DNA of 64,000 nucleotides, taken from the NCBI GenBank assembly GCA_010094045.1, contig ML986774.1, positions 1 through 64,000 of the forward strand, in the 5' to 3' direction. Positions 24,094 through 35,156 of the stretch are shown one piece after another. A program made the position numbers and the translations under genes. The notes under the pieces are model-generated. The model worked only from the letters and a program-made list of their open reading frames with translations. It searched no databases and was not told the origin of the DNA. The DNA comes from Lojkania enalia. Taxonomy: Eukaryota; Ascomycota; Dothideomycetes; Pleosporales. The first letter of the stretch is position 1, and each line of letters starts with the position of its first letter.

Positions 24094-27000
24094 TCAATTC
24101 TGGAACGGATCCCTGTTGAAATAATCGCCACTCCCGTTCTTGCCACCATTTGTCCGCTCATCAAATGTCCCGTCTATTGATGCCTCGAACTCCCTGTTAT
24201 CGACGTCGGATGCCTCGTGGGTCCTGATCCTTTCTAGTTGATCGCTAACATAGTGTGCTACTCGCTTATCCACTGCTTCCCTCGCTTTCAAGGCATCTTC
24301 AGTCAAGTAGCCTATAGAATTACTACGATTGATCGGACTAGCAATCTCATCATCTGTTTCCCAATCGCTACGGTGGCCAATGGACCGTGCTGTGGACGAA
24401 CGGCGAAAGTGGTGCGGTTTTTTTGGCTTCCCTTCAGAGGTGAATACATCGTCAAAGTAATGAGCGGCTGCCGCGGTTGGAGTGCGTGGCGTCTGAGGCA
24501 GTCGACAAGTCATGCTGAGGCTAAATTAGCTTGCCGTAGAAAGATCTGGTAAAGTATTATGGACTTACCCCGTATCATGAATCATCTTCGCAATCAAGCC
24601 AGTCCAACCGCATTGATGCGTTGCTCCTAAGCCACGGCCGGTATCACCATCAAAGAATTCGTGGAACCACAGGTAATCCTTCCAATTCGGGTCGTAGTCA
24701 AGCATATCGTTTCCATCGTTGATGGCTCTTCGTCCATCATCACCACGTGCAAAGAGATGCTGCAAGCGGTGTTGAATTTCCTCGGCAACATGGCCAAGAT
24801 GCATATATTCTCCAGACCCAGTTGGACATTCGATTCTGAAATTGTTGCCGTAATACAAGAAGAACCTCTGGAGGGACTCAATTAAGAGGAAGTTCGTCGC
24901 CAGCCAAATCGGGCCACGCCAATTGCTGTTTCCACCAAAGAGACCGCTATCAGAATCACCTGGAATATAGCTGACCGAGAACTTCTGTCCGTGAACGTCC
25001 ATTGAGTACGGGTGATCTTTGTGGTACTTTGATAAGGAACGAATACCATGATCTGCAAGAAATTCGGTTTCATCTAGCATCCGGAATAGAATTTTCTTGA
25101 GGCGTTCTTCGCTAACAAGAGACAGAAGAAGGCGGTCGTCTTTGCCACGCTTCTTCATCGAGGCGATGTTGCGATTGGCTGTTTCACTCCTATTCTGGAC
25201 AAACCACTCCAACCGCTTTTTGAAGTCCGGAAACCTGTTGATAACCTCAGGCTCTAAGGTGCATGTAGCATACAATGGAATAAGACCAACAAGCGATCGC
25301 ACAGGCATTTGGTGGCTCCAAGGACCGCCCCAAGAGATCGCGTCGTAGTAGAAACCATCCTCCTCGTTCCAGAGTGGCTTCGCTTCCTGGCCTGTCCGGT
25401 ATTGCATTGCATCGCTGATGAGTATAAAATGCTCGAAAAACTTGGAGGCCATGTCTTCGTAAATGCGGCGTCGCTTGGCAAGCTCAAGGCAAATATTGAG
25501 CATATTGAGGCAGTAGAAGCCCATCCACCCGGTGCTGTCGGCTTGTTCAAGTACGCCACCGGTGGGTAAAGGTTCAGACCGATTGAAAATTCCAATATTG
25601 TCTAGACCAAGGAACCCGCCTTCGAAAATGTTCTTGCCCTCGGCATCTTTCCTATTTACCCACCAAGTGAAATTTAGTAGTAACTTATGGAAGACGCGCT
25701 CCAGGAAATCATAGTCTGCCCGACCATACATCTTGCGTTCAATCTTGAAGGTTCTAAAAACGGACCATGCGTGGACGGGAGGGTTGACGTCTCCGAAGTT
25801 CCATTCGTATGCCGGCAGTTGTCCATTAGGATGCATGTACCATTCACGAGTAAAGAGATCGAGTTGCTTCTTGGCGAAATCTGGATCGATCATCGCCAGG
25901 GGGATACAATGAAACGCACTATCCCAGGCAGCAAAGAAGGGATACTCCCAAGAGTCCGGCATGGATAAGATGTCGTCGAGGTACATGTGTTTCCACTCTC
26001 TGTTCCGAACATTCTTGCGGCCCGGGGGTGGAGGCGGCATGCCTGGATCGCCATTCGCCCAGTGATCCCATACGAAATGGTAATATTGCTTGCACCAGAG
26101 CATACCAGATAACGCTTGACGTTGGACATTACGAAGATCTTCTGCAATAGGTAACGGAGTGATTCGCCAGTAGAACTCATCCGCCTCGGCACGGCGTTGT
26201 TCCAAAATGTCGTCGAAAAGTTCTTCGTCGAGATATCCTTCGTACCTGCGCGATAGCCTGAAACGAACAACCGCGCATTCGCCAGGTAGGACGCCGCCAT
26301 CTTCATCGAATGAGTACCAAGCCGCGCACTTGGTGCCAATCGCATTCGGGTTCACAGTACTCGCTTGCTCATCGACAATGCGACGGTGGATGCCATCTTT
26401 CACATAAGGTGTCTTGTTCTCGCCTCCCCATATAGATTTGAAATTCGTGTCATTTTCTGTGAACAAGAGTTCAGGCAGAACGTCTTCGCCACTTGACCCT
26501 ACTCCTGGGGACGGTGATAGCTGGAAATATCGCTCGCCAAGTTTGTAGTGTGTTGAATGCGCAGTTGTTGGACTGATCTTGTGGATTGAAGGCTTCTTCT
26601 TCGGGTCCTCTCGACCCCATGCCCAGGTATTGCGAAACCAAACATGGGGAATAATGTGCAACGGAGCCGGCTCAGGGCCCCGGTTATATGCGGTAACCCG
26701 GAAGAGAAGCTCTTCAGCGTCGTCGGCTTCCTTTGCAGTCTCGATGAAGATGTCCCAATACCTGTCGTCGTCGAATACGCCGGTATCGATGAGATTGTAT
26801 TCTTTCTCGAGACGGCTTCGCTGACCGTTCTCCTTGATGAGGTCTTCGTAGGGGAACTTGCGCTGAGGGTATTTATAGAGGTATTTCATGTACGAATGCT
26901 ACAGTCGTTGTCAGCAGCACTCATGGCAAAGCGTAAATTACGTACAGTCGGCGTGTTGTCAAGGTGGAAATGGCATTCCTTGATCGACTCTCCATGGTTA

Positions 27001-27521
27001 CCCTGAGGATTCGAAAGACCAAACAGTCGCTCCTTTAAGAAGTCACTACAAGGTGATCAGCAAGACGGGCGGCTAATGAAGTAATGTAGCGTACTCTTCC
27101 TCGTTCCAGAAGGCAAAGGCGATATTCTGGAAACCATGTGTATCGGAGACGCCGGCAATGCCGTCCTCGCCCCATCGGAAGGCGCGTTTTCGAGCCATAT
27201 CATGCGTAAAATCTTCGAATCTGTCAATAAATGCAATTGTATAGTTTGCGGGCTGCACTTACGACTCCAGGCATCTCCATCATGGCTAGCAAAGTTAGTA
27301 ACTTACGCAACCGGACGATGATGAACTCACGAGTAATCCTCACGGACTAAGAAACTGTTAGCTTAATCACACAGCCAAAATGTAGTAAGAAACTCACCCG
27401 TTGCCCATTGTCTTTCAGCGACATATGGGCCCCATCGCTTCCAGTAAGCGGTGCGCTCCCTATCCTGCTTGAGGCGCTTCTCCTCCTCGCAGAGGTATTC
27501 CTGATTCTCAATGAGAACCAT
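24094..27521 (-). CDS. GH63-family glycoside hydrolase (cytosolic type)
   Basis: Six-hairpin glycosidase related to family GH63 (processing glucosidase I and bacterial relatives); the substrate is unknown. Seven exons, 27398..27521, 27331..27346, 27263..27285, 27095..27212, 26946..27045, 24569..26898 and 24094..24514, give 1043 aa. All phases agree. Two exons are only 16 and 23 nt, yet their splice restores the expected block [49 protein letters not shown] spans exons 5 and 6. The (alpha/alpha)6 barrel includes [32 protein letters not shown] and [16 protein letters not shown]. No signal peptide or membrane anchor is seen, so it should act in the cytosol, unlike ER glucosidase I. The last exon adds a tail of about 140 residues, Ser/Asp-rich and probably disordered. 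The start is the first Met in the open frame; an upstream exon cannot be excluded. Confidence 0.88.
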
Positions 27522-28674
27522 GACGGATTTCTCAGCAGGTGGGTGGTGCCAATTGCTCGCAATTGAGCTGTTGGGGACAGAAACAGTGTCGGTCGGCTTC
27601 GCAGGCAGATGACAGACAATGTAGGTAATCAGACAGCAGGAGGGTACCTAGGTATACGAGGAGAAAAAATAGCAATATGAAAGGCCGGTCTGCTGTGCTG
27701 GTGATGGCGGACAAGCAGGGATCGAAGGGAATGGAGGTAGAGAGAGCGAGAGGCCAGCTGGGGAAGGTTTTGCTAGCAGTGCGGTAGCCGGCAGCGCTTG
27801 TCGTGATGCATGCAGGAACTCGCGATGGATGTCATAGCTGGCGCGTGCTTTCCTTATCGGCGGTCCCAACTGATCCAACAAGGTTTGGCGTCGTGTTTCC
27901 GCCTTGTTTCACCGCTCCGCTGCGCCTTGGCCGCCACGTTCCCGCCAGGTGTCTACATAATTAAGCGGCACCACGACGTTCTTTAATTAGCGTCCGCTAC
28001 GTCGTCTTTTGGCCGTGCCGCCCATTCGTGGACAGTCTCCGAGCGCATACCTACATACCTACCCACATTCTGGGGAAGGGAGAGCAGCCGTGATCCGGTG
28101 TAGTAGGCGCAATGAATATGAAATCCAGCTTGCCGCTTTGCGCTCAACAGGGCAATTCCGACCGTTGGATCGGCCAATCTAGTTCGAGCACAGCGTCAGC
28201 TAATGATAGCGGGAGGAGATGGTGCCGTGTACACGCTTACTGTGAATGCCCAGGCGGGACCACACATACGCATCTCGAGACCAGATGGAGAAGTTGTAAA
28301 CTGATGTAATCTAACTTGGGCTTGCCCGGTCTATCGAGAGCCTCATTGGCAAGTTTTTTAAGCCCAAGATCCTCTTTATTACGCCATCACGCCCTACCAA
28401 ACCCCCTGCAAACAATCTATCTACCTTCTCCGGTGCGTTATTACTAGTAACATGCGCAAGTAACTCTCATCCATTCCACGAACATTTGTATAGCCAAAAT
28501 CTCCACAGCCTCCTTTGTAAGTAATGTGCCGTGAAGAACAGCATCCTTGGCCATCGCCTAACCTGGAAGAGAGTCCACTGTACCACCCGCCTTAAACCCG
28601 GGATCGGTAGCAGAGCACATCACATTGAATACCGCTTTTGGCTCACCAGGCCCACCGTCACGAACACAGCAACC
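27522..28674. other. 1.15-kb intergenic region upstream of the GH63 gene
   Basis: Should contain the GH63 promoter. A short run of ATACCTAC repeats lies near 28048-28062. No supported gene. Confidence 0.5.
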
Positions 28675-29180
28675 TCAGGGATTTTTGTGGCGGCTGATCT
28701 GTAATTTCAAGACGTTGCCGTCAGGAAGCGGAGCATTCAAGTGTTCGATATCAGTGATTGGAACACTCTCAAGCTGTTCTTCGAACATCAAGAAGCCGTC
28801 GAAACTATCGTCTCTGATAAGACGTTACCTAAATTAATCAACAACGTAATCAGCCGGGTGGTATGGACCAGCTATCGACGCGTCGCTGAGATGAGGTAGC
28901 GAAGCTCTAATATAAGAGACCCTGTCGGGATCTCGCAGGCTAGGGGTATCACCTACATCTTTCAAAATACCATGTTCATCCTTGTCGTAGCCCTGCTTTG
29001 CTAGGGCATAAATCCGCCGTCGGTAGTCGTTTGGCATTCTTTCTTATGCTCCTTTCAGTCCCCGCATTGACAATCCTCGGAGCAGTATGTGCGGTTCTTG
29101 CAGCGGGCGCAGCACTCGAACGGCTGTTCCCCGTCGGCTAGAGAGCATTGGAATTGGAAGCAAGGGGTGGGAGAAGTCAT
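28675..29180 (-). pseudogene. broken MYND-type zinc-finger gene
   Basis: From the ATG at 29180 the frame reads MTSPTPCFQFQCSLADGE and then CCARCKNRTYCSEDCQCGD, an in-frame TGA at 29055-29057, and KEHKKEC. This is a complete MYND finger (C-x2-C ... YCS-x2-C ... H-x3-C) in which the stop stands where nearly all MYND fingers have Trp (W-x2-H). Just after the last Cys the likely continuation lies in another frame (NDYRRRIYALAKQGYDKDE, open from 29037 to 28834). Further coding-like sequence in a third register (FDGFLMFEEQLE..) ends at a TGA at 28675. One stop plus at least one frameshift points to decay rather than introns, since no donor sits near the TGA. MYND fingers bind Pro-rich peptides; the intact gene's role is unknown. 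Confidence 0.7.
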
Positions 29181-29552
29181 GATCAATGGTGTTGGGAAGA
29201 ATTGCTGATCAAGGAAGACGGAGCTGCTCACTTGTCAAAGTTCTCGGGGAGAGCAACTAGTATCTTTACCTACGATTAGACTACTCCCGGATTGGTTTAG
29301 ACAGATAGATATTCCGAAACACTAGAAGGGGGTCAAAAGAGAAGCTAAAAGGACAAACAACACCGGTTTATATATTCGAGCATGATACATTTGCTCGGGA
29401 GACTCGTGCATGGACAGTACCCGTCTCGAAGAATAGAAACATGGTTTCGCGGAAACACGTGTAGACTCAAGAGGGGATATATATCTATGCTATGGCGCCA
29501 AAGCCTAACGCTAATACGCATGGGTCGTGTACTTAGTAGCCTTTCTATAATC
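29181..29552. other. intergenic, nothing recognised
   Basis: About 370 bp between the MYND relic and the stop codon of the acyl-CoA ligase gene, both on the minus strand. No ORF with features. Confidence 0.5.
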
Positions 29553-31450
29553 TCACAGCTTCGCACCCTTCTCCCTCTTTGCCAACACCCTTAAATCCTT
29601 TCTCAGAATCTTACCCGCGGCACTTTTGGGAATCGCATCTAGAAAGACGACACCTCCCCTCAACTGCTTATGACTTGCCACCTTGCCCTTGACAAACTCC
29701 ACAATAGCCTCAGTGCCAATCTTCTTCTGATCAGCAACCACATACGCCCTCGGCACCTCATTCGTTCCATCCTCTGTCTCCACCCCAATAACCGCGGCAT
29801 CCAAAATTTCCTCGTGACTCAATAGCAGGGCCTCAAGTTCCGCCGGCGCAACCTGGAGCCCTTTATATTTGATAAGCTCCTTCTTCCGGTCAACAATGTA
29901 GAACATTCCATTGCGGAATTCGGCAATGTCACCAGTGTGGAACCAGTCGCCAGTAAAACTCTCGCGATTGGCAGCATTGTTTTTGTAGTAGCCTTTGCAA
30001 ACTACGGGTCCCTTGACAAGAACTTCGCCTGGTTGTCCGGGTTTGACATCTTTCCCATCATCGTCGATAATCCGGGCGAGCATATTGGGAATCAATGGAG
30101 AAACAGAGCCGGTGTCGTCGGTCATATCGAGGGGCATGACTGTTGCGGAACCTGTTGTTTCTGAGAGGCCCCATGTTTGGCTGATGAAGCAATTCGGTCC
30201 GAGCTTAGCAGATGCAGCGTGCTGTAAATCTTTTCCAAGTGGTGCTGCCCCGGAGATGGCAACTTCAAGAGTTTTGAACTGGTCGGTAACCTCTGGAGAT
30301 TTGGCGATAAGGAGATAGATGGGTGGAACTGTAAAGAAGAATGTTATACGATATTTCTTATTGTACGCGAGGAACTCGGGGAAGGAGAAACGGGGCATCC
30401 AATATACGGTGCCACCCTGGTAGAAGGGGTTAATGAAATAGCCTTGGATGCCTGCGATATGAGCTACTGGCAGATGAGCTATTGTTCGATATTCGAAGTT
30501 TGGGTTGCTCGTGGATATCCAAGATTTAAACATGTCCCCCGGAATAATAGCTTCGGCCACGAGGTTCCGATGTGATAGTTTTACGCCTTAGCCTGTCAGC
30601 AGTCAAAGCGTTGATTTCTGCTTCGTAATGCAGTTGTGATTACCTTTCGGCAGCCCCGTCGTTCCGCTAGAGTAGATCAATACAACCAAACTATTCTCCA
30701 GATCCTTTCTATCCGTGATCTTTCGCCACAATAGCCTCTTCTTTTCATCAACTAGGTTATCTCCTAAACTCCCATCTTCTCCCACAACTTGAAGATTCCA
30801 CTCTGCTCCTTCTGACATGACCACGACCCTATTGCCGCCATTCTTTCCCCATCCAGCTTCCTCGGCAGCTTTTACAGCAACCTCCCTCGTCGCCTCAACG
30901 CATATTAATATCTTCGATTGGGCGCCCTGGATCTGCTTGCTCAGTTCCCCAGGTGTACTGGCTGCCGAGGCAGCCGAGAATACGCCGCCCGCGCCCACAA
31001 TACCGTAAAACAGAACAGGAAGCAAGTAATTCCCCATTGATATAACAGACACGATATCTTGGCCCGATCCATCGGCACCGATGTTAAAGTGTCTGCGAAG
31101 AGCTGATGATGTTGCTTCAGTGAACCGACGAATATGGGCGACGTTCAGTTTGAGTGTGGGGTCTATCGCTGAGGCGTGTATTACAGTGTCGGGCTTTGCA
31201 CAGGAGTATTCTGAGTCTAAATGCATGATGGTTAGAGAGCGCAAATGAAATACAACCACCTAGGCAACCATGACGCGAGATCACGTGGTTCTTAACCGGG
31301 GTTCTATTAGGTTGCCAGCAAGAACATTCGGACTTATTGATAGTAGAACTGACCAAATAAGAGAGTTAGGAGGTCAACATCAGGAACAGGGTATGTCTTA
31401 GCGGCCCTGTAGATTATCCCATTGGGAGTCTTCTCCACAATTGTAGCCAT
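29553..31450 (-). CDS. acyl-CoA synthetase / 4-coumarate-CoA ligase-like, peroxisomal
   Basis: ANL-superfamily enzyme that makes acyl- or aryl-CoA thioesters through an acyl-adenylate. Three exons, 31354..31450, 30644..31216 and 29553..30586, give 567 aa. Introns are 137 and 57 bp, and the phases agree. Motifs are the P-loop YSSGTTGLPKG (residues 214-224, crossing the second intron), the QTWGLSETTGS adenylate motif, GDWFHTGDIA, the hinge DRKKELIKYKGLQVAPAELE, and the C-terminal catalytic lysine in KSAAGKILRKDL. The protein ends in AKL, an accepted variant of the peroxisomal PTS1 signal. Together these fit the fungal 4CL-like ligases that activate fatty or aromatic acids in peroxisomes. The substrate cannot be told from sequence, and nothing shows a biosynthetic cluster around it. 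Confidence 0.9.
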
Positions 31451-31899
31451 TGTTTTATCGTCCCCTTTCTTAAATGGTCAGAAATCGTAGGTCACTCCAG
31501 CAGATTTAATGAAAACACACAAAGAATGGAGAGGACTGAAGGTTTACAGATCAATTGTTTTCTATCTGGGTAGGAGGTAAATAAGATTACATGAGCCCAG
31601 CTCTGAGGCGAGGCTGTTGTCAAAGGTTCCCCTCTCGAGAGTTTGATGTGCCTCGGCACTCGTATATGACTAAGATGCCATGCGTCGATCTCGACGATTA
31701 TTCGCTGTCCGTACTTGAGAGTCAGCGATACCCCGTCAGTATAGAGTACAGCGCAGATGAGTTATTGACTCATCCTATGGAAATTCAAAAGAGTTAGTTG
31801 TGTAACACCACAATATTAGTACCTAGGATCATAGAATAAAGTAGCGTCCCGACTCTGACGTGTGAGATGGGCCCACCATTGCCGACTCAGCATCATATA
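31451..31899. other. promoter region of the acyl-CoA ligase gene
   Basis: 449 bp between the ligase start and the stop of the next minus-strand gene. Holds the ligase promoter. No gene seen. Confidence 0.5.
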
Positions 31900-33179
31900 T
31901 TAACAGCTGGTGTTTACTTCGTTCTCACGAATGTCTTGAAGTGCATCACTGCCGGCCAGCTTGGATTTTATTTTCTTCTGTCTTTTTCGTTTCTTTTTGT
32001 CGGTTCCCTTGACAGCAACTTCGTCTCCACTCCCTGCTTCTTGGTCCGTAGAATTGTTAGTAACCTTCCTCTTACTTGGGCCACTATTTGGATGATTAGA
32101 GATTGTCTGGAAGGCACACTTCTTTGCATCTTTGTTGGCTGATACCACTTCAACTACGAAGGATTCGTTCATACCGGTTTGAGGCCGATTTGTCTCGTCC
32201 GTCGCGACCTCTTGAGGGGTGACAATCTGTCTAGTCTCCCTAAAGCTCACGCCAAAATTACCTTTCCTACTATTTCTCATATGTTCATCAGGCCTCTCTT
32301 TCGCACGCAATTCCAGATACTCTTCAGTGCGTTTTGTATGCTCCACTTTTGTCAGAATTTTCCAATTCTCGGGATGTCCTTTCTTTCTCCATTTAGCCCA
32401 TACATCCGCATGTGTGACGTTTCCGCTTAAAATTACGAACGCGCAATTGTTGTACAACGTGTGAACCGCTTGTATGGGAAGCCATTTTTGTTTCATGTGC
32501 CCATGCTCTTTTAGCCAATGCGCCACTTTAGCTGGGGTCTTGCACATATCCCGAGCATGGGGCTCGACATAAATGGTTCGTTGTTCCCAAAACCCCAGGC
32601 CATCGTCGCTGACGATACTGGAGACATTCTTAGGAATGAATGGCAGCGGGTACGAGGACGGCTTACGGCGGATATAGTAGCCATTTTTTGAGAGCTCCAA
32701 TGTCTCAGGCAAGTATTCATGTATCGCTTGCTGAAGGCTGTACTGGGTGGCTACAGGCTTTAGGGTTGAGATGTTCGAATGCTCGAGAAAGGCAGAGAGG
32801 TGAATGTCTTAAGACGTGTTAGATAGGAAGCAAGAGGCAATAAGAGTCACGGCTTACATTTGTCTTCGCCGTCGACGGTCCTGTGTCGTTGCTTAAGCCA
32901 TTGAGCTCCATCTTTGTCCTGCTGTGCATAGTCGGTGAACACCAACTCAATACCACATGCTAATTGAGCAAGATACTCCCGTGTGATAGGCCGCATCGTG
33001 AATTGGGGACCTCGCAGCCGATCTGAATGCTCCGTATGACGCTCCTCATTGGCTCTTATGTGCTGCGAATCAGCTGCAAATCCCACAGCTTCACGGTGGA
33101 CACTCGGGGCGCCTTGCCCTACGGAAAATTTGTTGTATTCTGGCACGCCTTTGAGGCGGACGGATCGCGGGACGAACAT
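31900..33179 (-). CDS. putative La-related RNA-binding protein (La-motif-like plus RRM-like)
   Basis: Two exons, 32858..33179 and 31900..32807, give 409 aa; the intron is 50 bp. It is not an obvious textbook family. Residues about 75-160 resemble a degenerate La motif: GIELVFTDYAQQD, then IHLSAFLEHSNISTL, and SLQQAIHEYLPETLELSKNG with a closing YYIRRKP. The next block, RTIYVEPHARDMCKTPAKVA ending NNCAFVILSGNV (about 183-235), looks like an RRM with RNP2 (TIYVE) and RNP1 (CAFVIL) strands, as in the La module of LARP7. The C-terminus is acidic/Ser-rich and then basic (KKKRKRQKKIKSK), a likely nuclear signal. No clear C-terminal xRRM is visible. I infer a La-related protein, possibly of the LARP7/Pof8 type. 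That is a moderate inference; the alternative is a fungal protein of unknown function. It is divergent from the WBP11-like gene. Confidence 0.75.
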
Positions 33180-33464
33180 GGGAGCGGTCGAACGAAGCAA
33201 AAGAGTTGAATGAAAACGGTTAGCTGTGAGAAGAAGAAATGAAAACAGGGTAGTCGCCTACTTCTACCAGGTTCACGCGGGTAGGTTCATGAAAACTATA
33301 AGTGAAAGGCGTACCGAAACGACCAGGCAGTCGCGACATCATAATTTCGTGCAGGGGCCTCAATACACTAGTGTCTCCGCTTGCCAAAGCTCTCATTTCA
33401 CCTACGACTACGACGTGTATCTAACAAACCTCCTTCCCTTCCAATTTTCTAGGCTCATAGCACA
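33180..33464. promoter_or_regulatory. short divergent promoter, La-like / WBP11-like genes
   Basis: Only 285 bp separate the two start codons, so both promoters must share it. The side next to the plus-strand gene is CT-rich (CCTCCTTCCCTTCC at about 33429-33442), a common fungal core-promoter feature. No TATA box is evident. Confidence 0.6.
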
Positions 33465-34346
33465 ATGCCTAAGGAGAAGAACTATAATCCAGTGCAGGCG
33501 GCCAAGAAGGCTGAGAAGGCTAAGCAACTCCGCAAGCAGAAGGCCACTGTACAAGCTCAGCGTAACGAGAAGCTCGCCCGCCGCAACCCTAGCCGCATCC
33601 AGCGCGACATTGAATCGCTAAAAGGTCTCGAACAAACTGGTGATATCCGACCGCATGAACGGCAGAGGCTCGCGCAATTAGAAAAGGACCTTGCGGCTGT
33701 TAACAAAGCGCGAGAAGCTCTTGGGGATAGAGCGCCGCAATTTAGACCAGAGAGGAGGGGCGACGATGGCGGCGGAGGCGGAAGAGGGAGAGGTGGCGGT
33801 ATACTAGGGAAGAGGGGAAGAGACAGGCGCAGGAAGAGTGATGGAGAGGAAAGTAGCGACACGGACAAGGATGTTAAAGATATCCCAATGCCCCGAGACA
33901 CCCCTCCACCAATTCCGCGACGCAAGCGAGGACCACAAGACGAGCCTGAGCCTCCTCCGGAGCCAAAGAGGGCGCAGATTGTCTATGAAGCGGCACCGCA
34001 AGTGCGCAATCTCAGGAAGGAGGCGGCGAGGTTTATACCTGTTGCTGTGGCGCAGAAGATGAGACTCGCGAAGGGGCAGGTCGAGGGGAAACTACTAGAG
34101 CCAGATGAGTATGGCAAGCTTGAGAAGGAGGGATACATGAAGACAGGTGGGCTGGAAAATGCTGCAGATTATGAGCTTGAGGAGTTGCTGGGAGGGGCTG
34201 TGGAAGAGGCCGTGGAAGAAGCACAACACCACATGATGGTGGCGGAAGCCGAGGGAGAGATCAATAATTTAAAGTCGGAGGACAATGTAGCGGAAAGGAA
34301 ATTGCATCAGGTAGAGCTAGAGGAGGTCGCGGATGAGGACCTTTAA
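33465..34346 (+). CDS. WBP11-like pre-mRNA splicing protein
   Basis: Single exon, 293 aa. The N-terminus MPKEKNYNPVQAAKKAEKAK, followed by a Lys/Arg-rich helix with NEKLARRNPSRIQRDIESLK, is the Wbp11 N-terminal domain. That domain is found in WW-domain-binding protein 11, a nuclear factor associated with spliceosome activation. A Gly/Arg-rich patch (about 102-123) and a Pro-rich tract with PPPIPRRKRGP and EPPPEPKRAQ follow; these are the kind of sequence that WW domains bind. The C-terminal third is acidic and helical (ELEELLGGAVEEAVEEA). It lacks the long Pro-rich tail of the human protein, as fungal versions usually do. Its promoter is shared with the La-like gene, which suggests co-expression of two RNA-related genes. 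Confidence 0.88.
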   Translation: MPKEKNYNPVQAAKKAEKAKQLRKQKATVQAQRNEKLARRNPSRIQRDIESLKGLEQTGDIRPHERQRLAQLEKDLAAVNKAREALGDRAPQFRPERRGDDGGGGGRGRGGGILGKRGRDRRRKSDGEESSDTDKDVKDIPMPRDTPPPIPRRKRGPQDEPEPPPEPKRAQIVYEAAPQVRNLRKEAARFIPVAVAQKMRLAKGQVEGKLLEPDEYGKLEKEGYMKTGGLENAADYELEELLGGAVEEAVEEAQHHMMVAEAEGEINNLKSEDNVAERKLHQVELEEVADEDL

Positions 34347-34745
34347 TCCGAGTATAGATTATACGATTGGCAGTAAGATACCCCTCAGCTCACAACAATA
34401 TACACATCAGGGTAAACAACCCCCAGACATGGAATGGCCTGCAATAATCTCCTTGACATCCCACCATAGACATGAATGGTCTCTTCGTAGGGCGCAAATG
34501 ATTGCACCGAGTCAATGCATCTCAGGAGATGCGTTACTCTCCCACAATCTGCAATAAAAATTAAAGCCGTATCACAAAGCGCACAGAAAACATTATTTAT
34601 CGTTCGGAATGTCGTTCCATTCATTAGGTACCTAAGACAGTAGGGTATAATGATACATCATGATCCACCTATCGTGTTCCAGCCGAAGTTTTCACCGATC
34701 GGGCCCAAAGTCGAATAAGGGATATAAAGACAAGAGTTACATCAT
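34347..34745. other. convergent intergenic region
   Basis: 399 bp between the stop codons of the WBP11-like gene (+) and the Hsp9/12 gene (-). Terminators only; no other feature seen. Confidence 0.5.
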
Positions 34746-35156
34746 CTATTTCTTGTTGTTACCGGAGATGGTGTCCTGAACGGACTGAGCAGCGTCGCTG
34801 AGAGTGTCCTGGGCGGACTGGAGCACGCCCTTGCCCTGGTTTGAAGCATTGTCCGAGCCACTACGAGTAGCGTCACCAAGCTTTTGGGTAGCAGACTTGT
34901 TCTCCTCTGTACAATATTAGCAAAGCTTCGAAAGCCAATGAGTGTGGATGTAAACATACCTGGCTGGAAGGAACCAGCAGCACGGTCGTAAGCACCGGTG
35001 ATGCCCTCCTTGGCTTGGTCGAGGGTGGACTTCTGAGAGTCAGGAGTGACCTTCTCCTGAACCTGATCACCAAGTCCCTTACGCCTAGAGTGGGTCAATG
35101 AGGTGTCCGAAAATTCGAAATGTTATAGAAGGGATTGCTCACCCGAAGTCAGACAT
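34746..35156 (-). CDS. Hsp9/Hsp12-family small stress protein
   Basis: Small hydrophilic protein of the Hsp9/Hsp12 family, intrinsically disordered in solution and membrane-associating under stress. Three exons, 35143..35156 (only 14 nt), 34960..35084 and 34746..34906, give 99 aa, the usual length. Introns are 58 and 53 bp. The spliced start MSDFGRKGLGDQVQEKVTPD and then STLDQAKEGITGAYDRAAGS are the family signature. The C-terminal half has alanine/glutamine-rich helical segments (LQSAQDTLSDAAQSVQDTIS) and ends NNKK. Members are strongly induced by heat, osmotic and oxidative stress and in conidia. The upstream region carries CRE-like and STRE-like sites, described separately. Confidence 0.93.
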
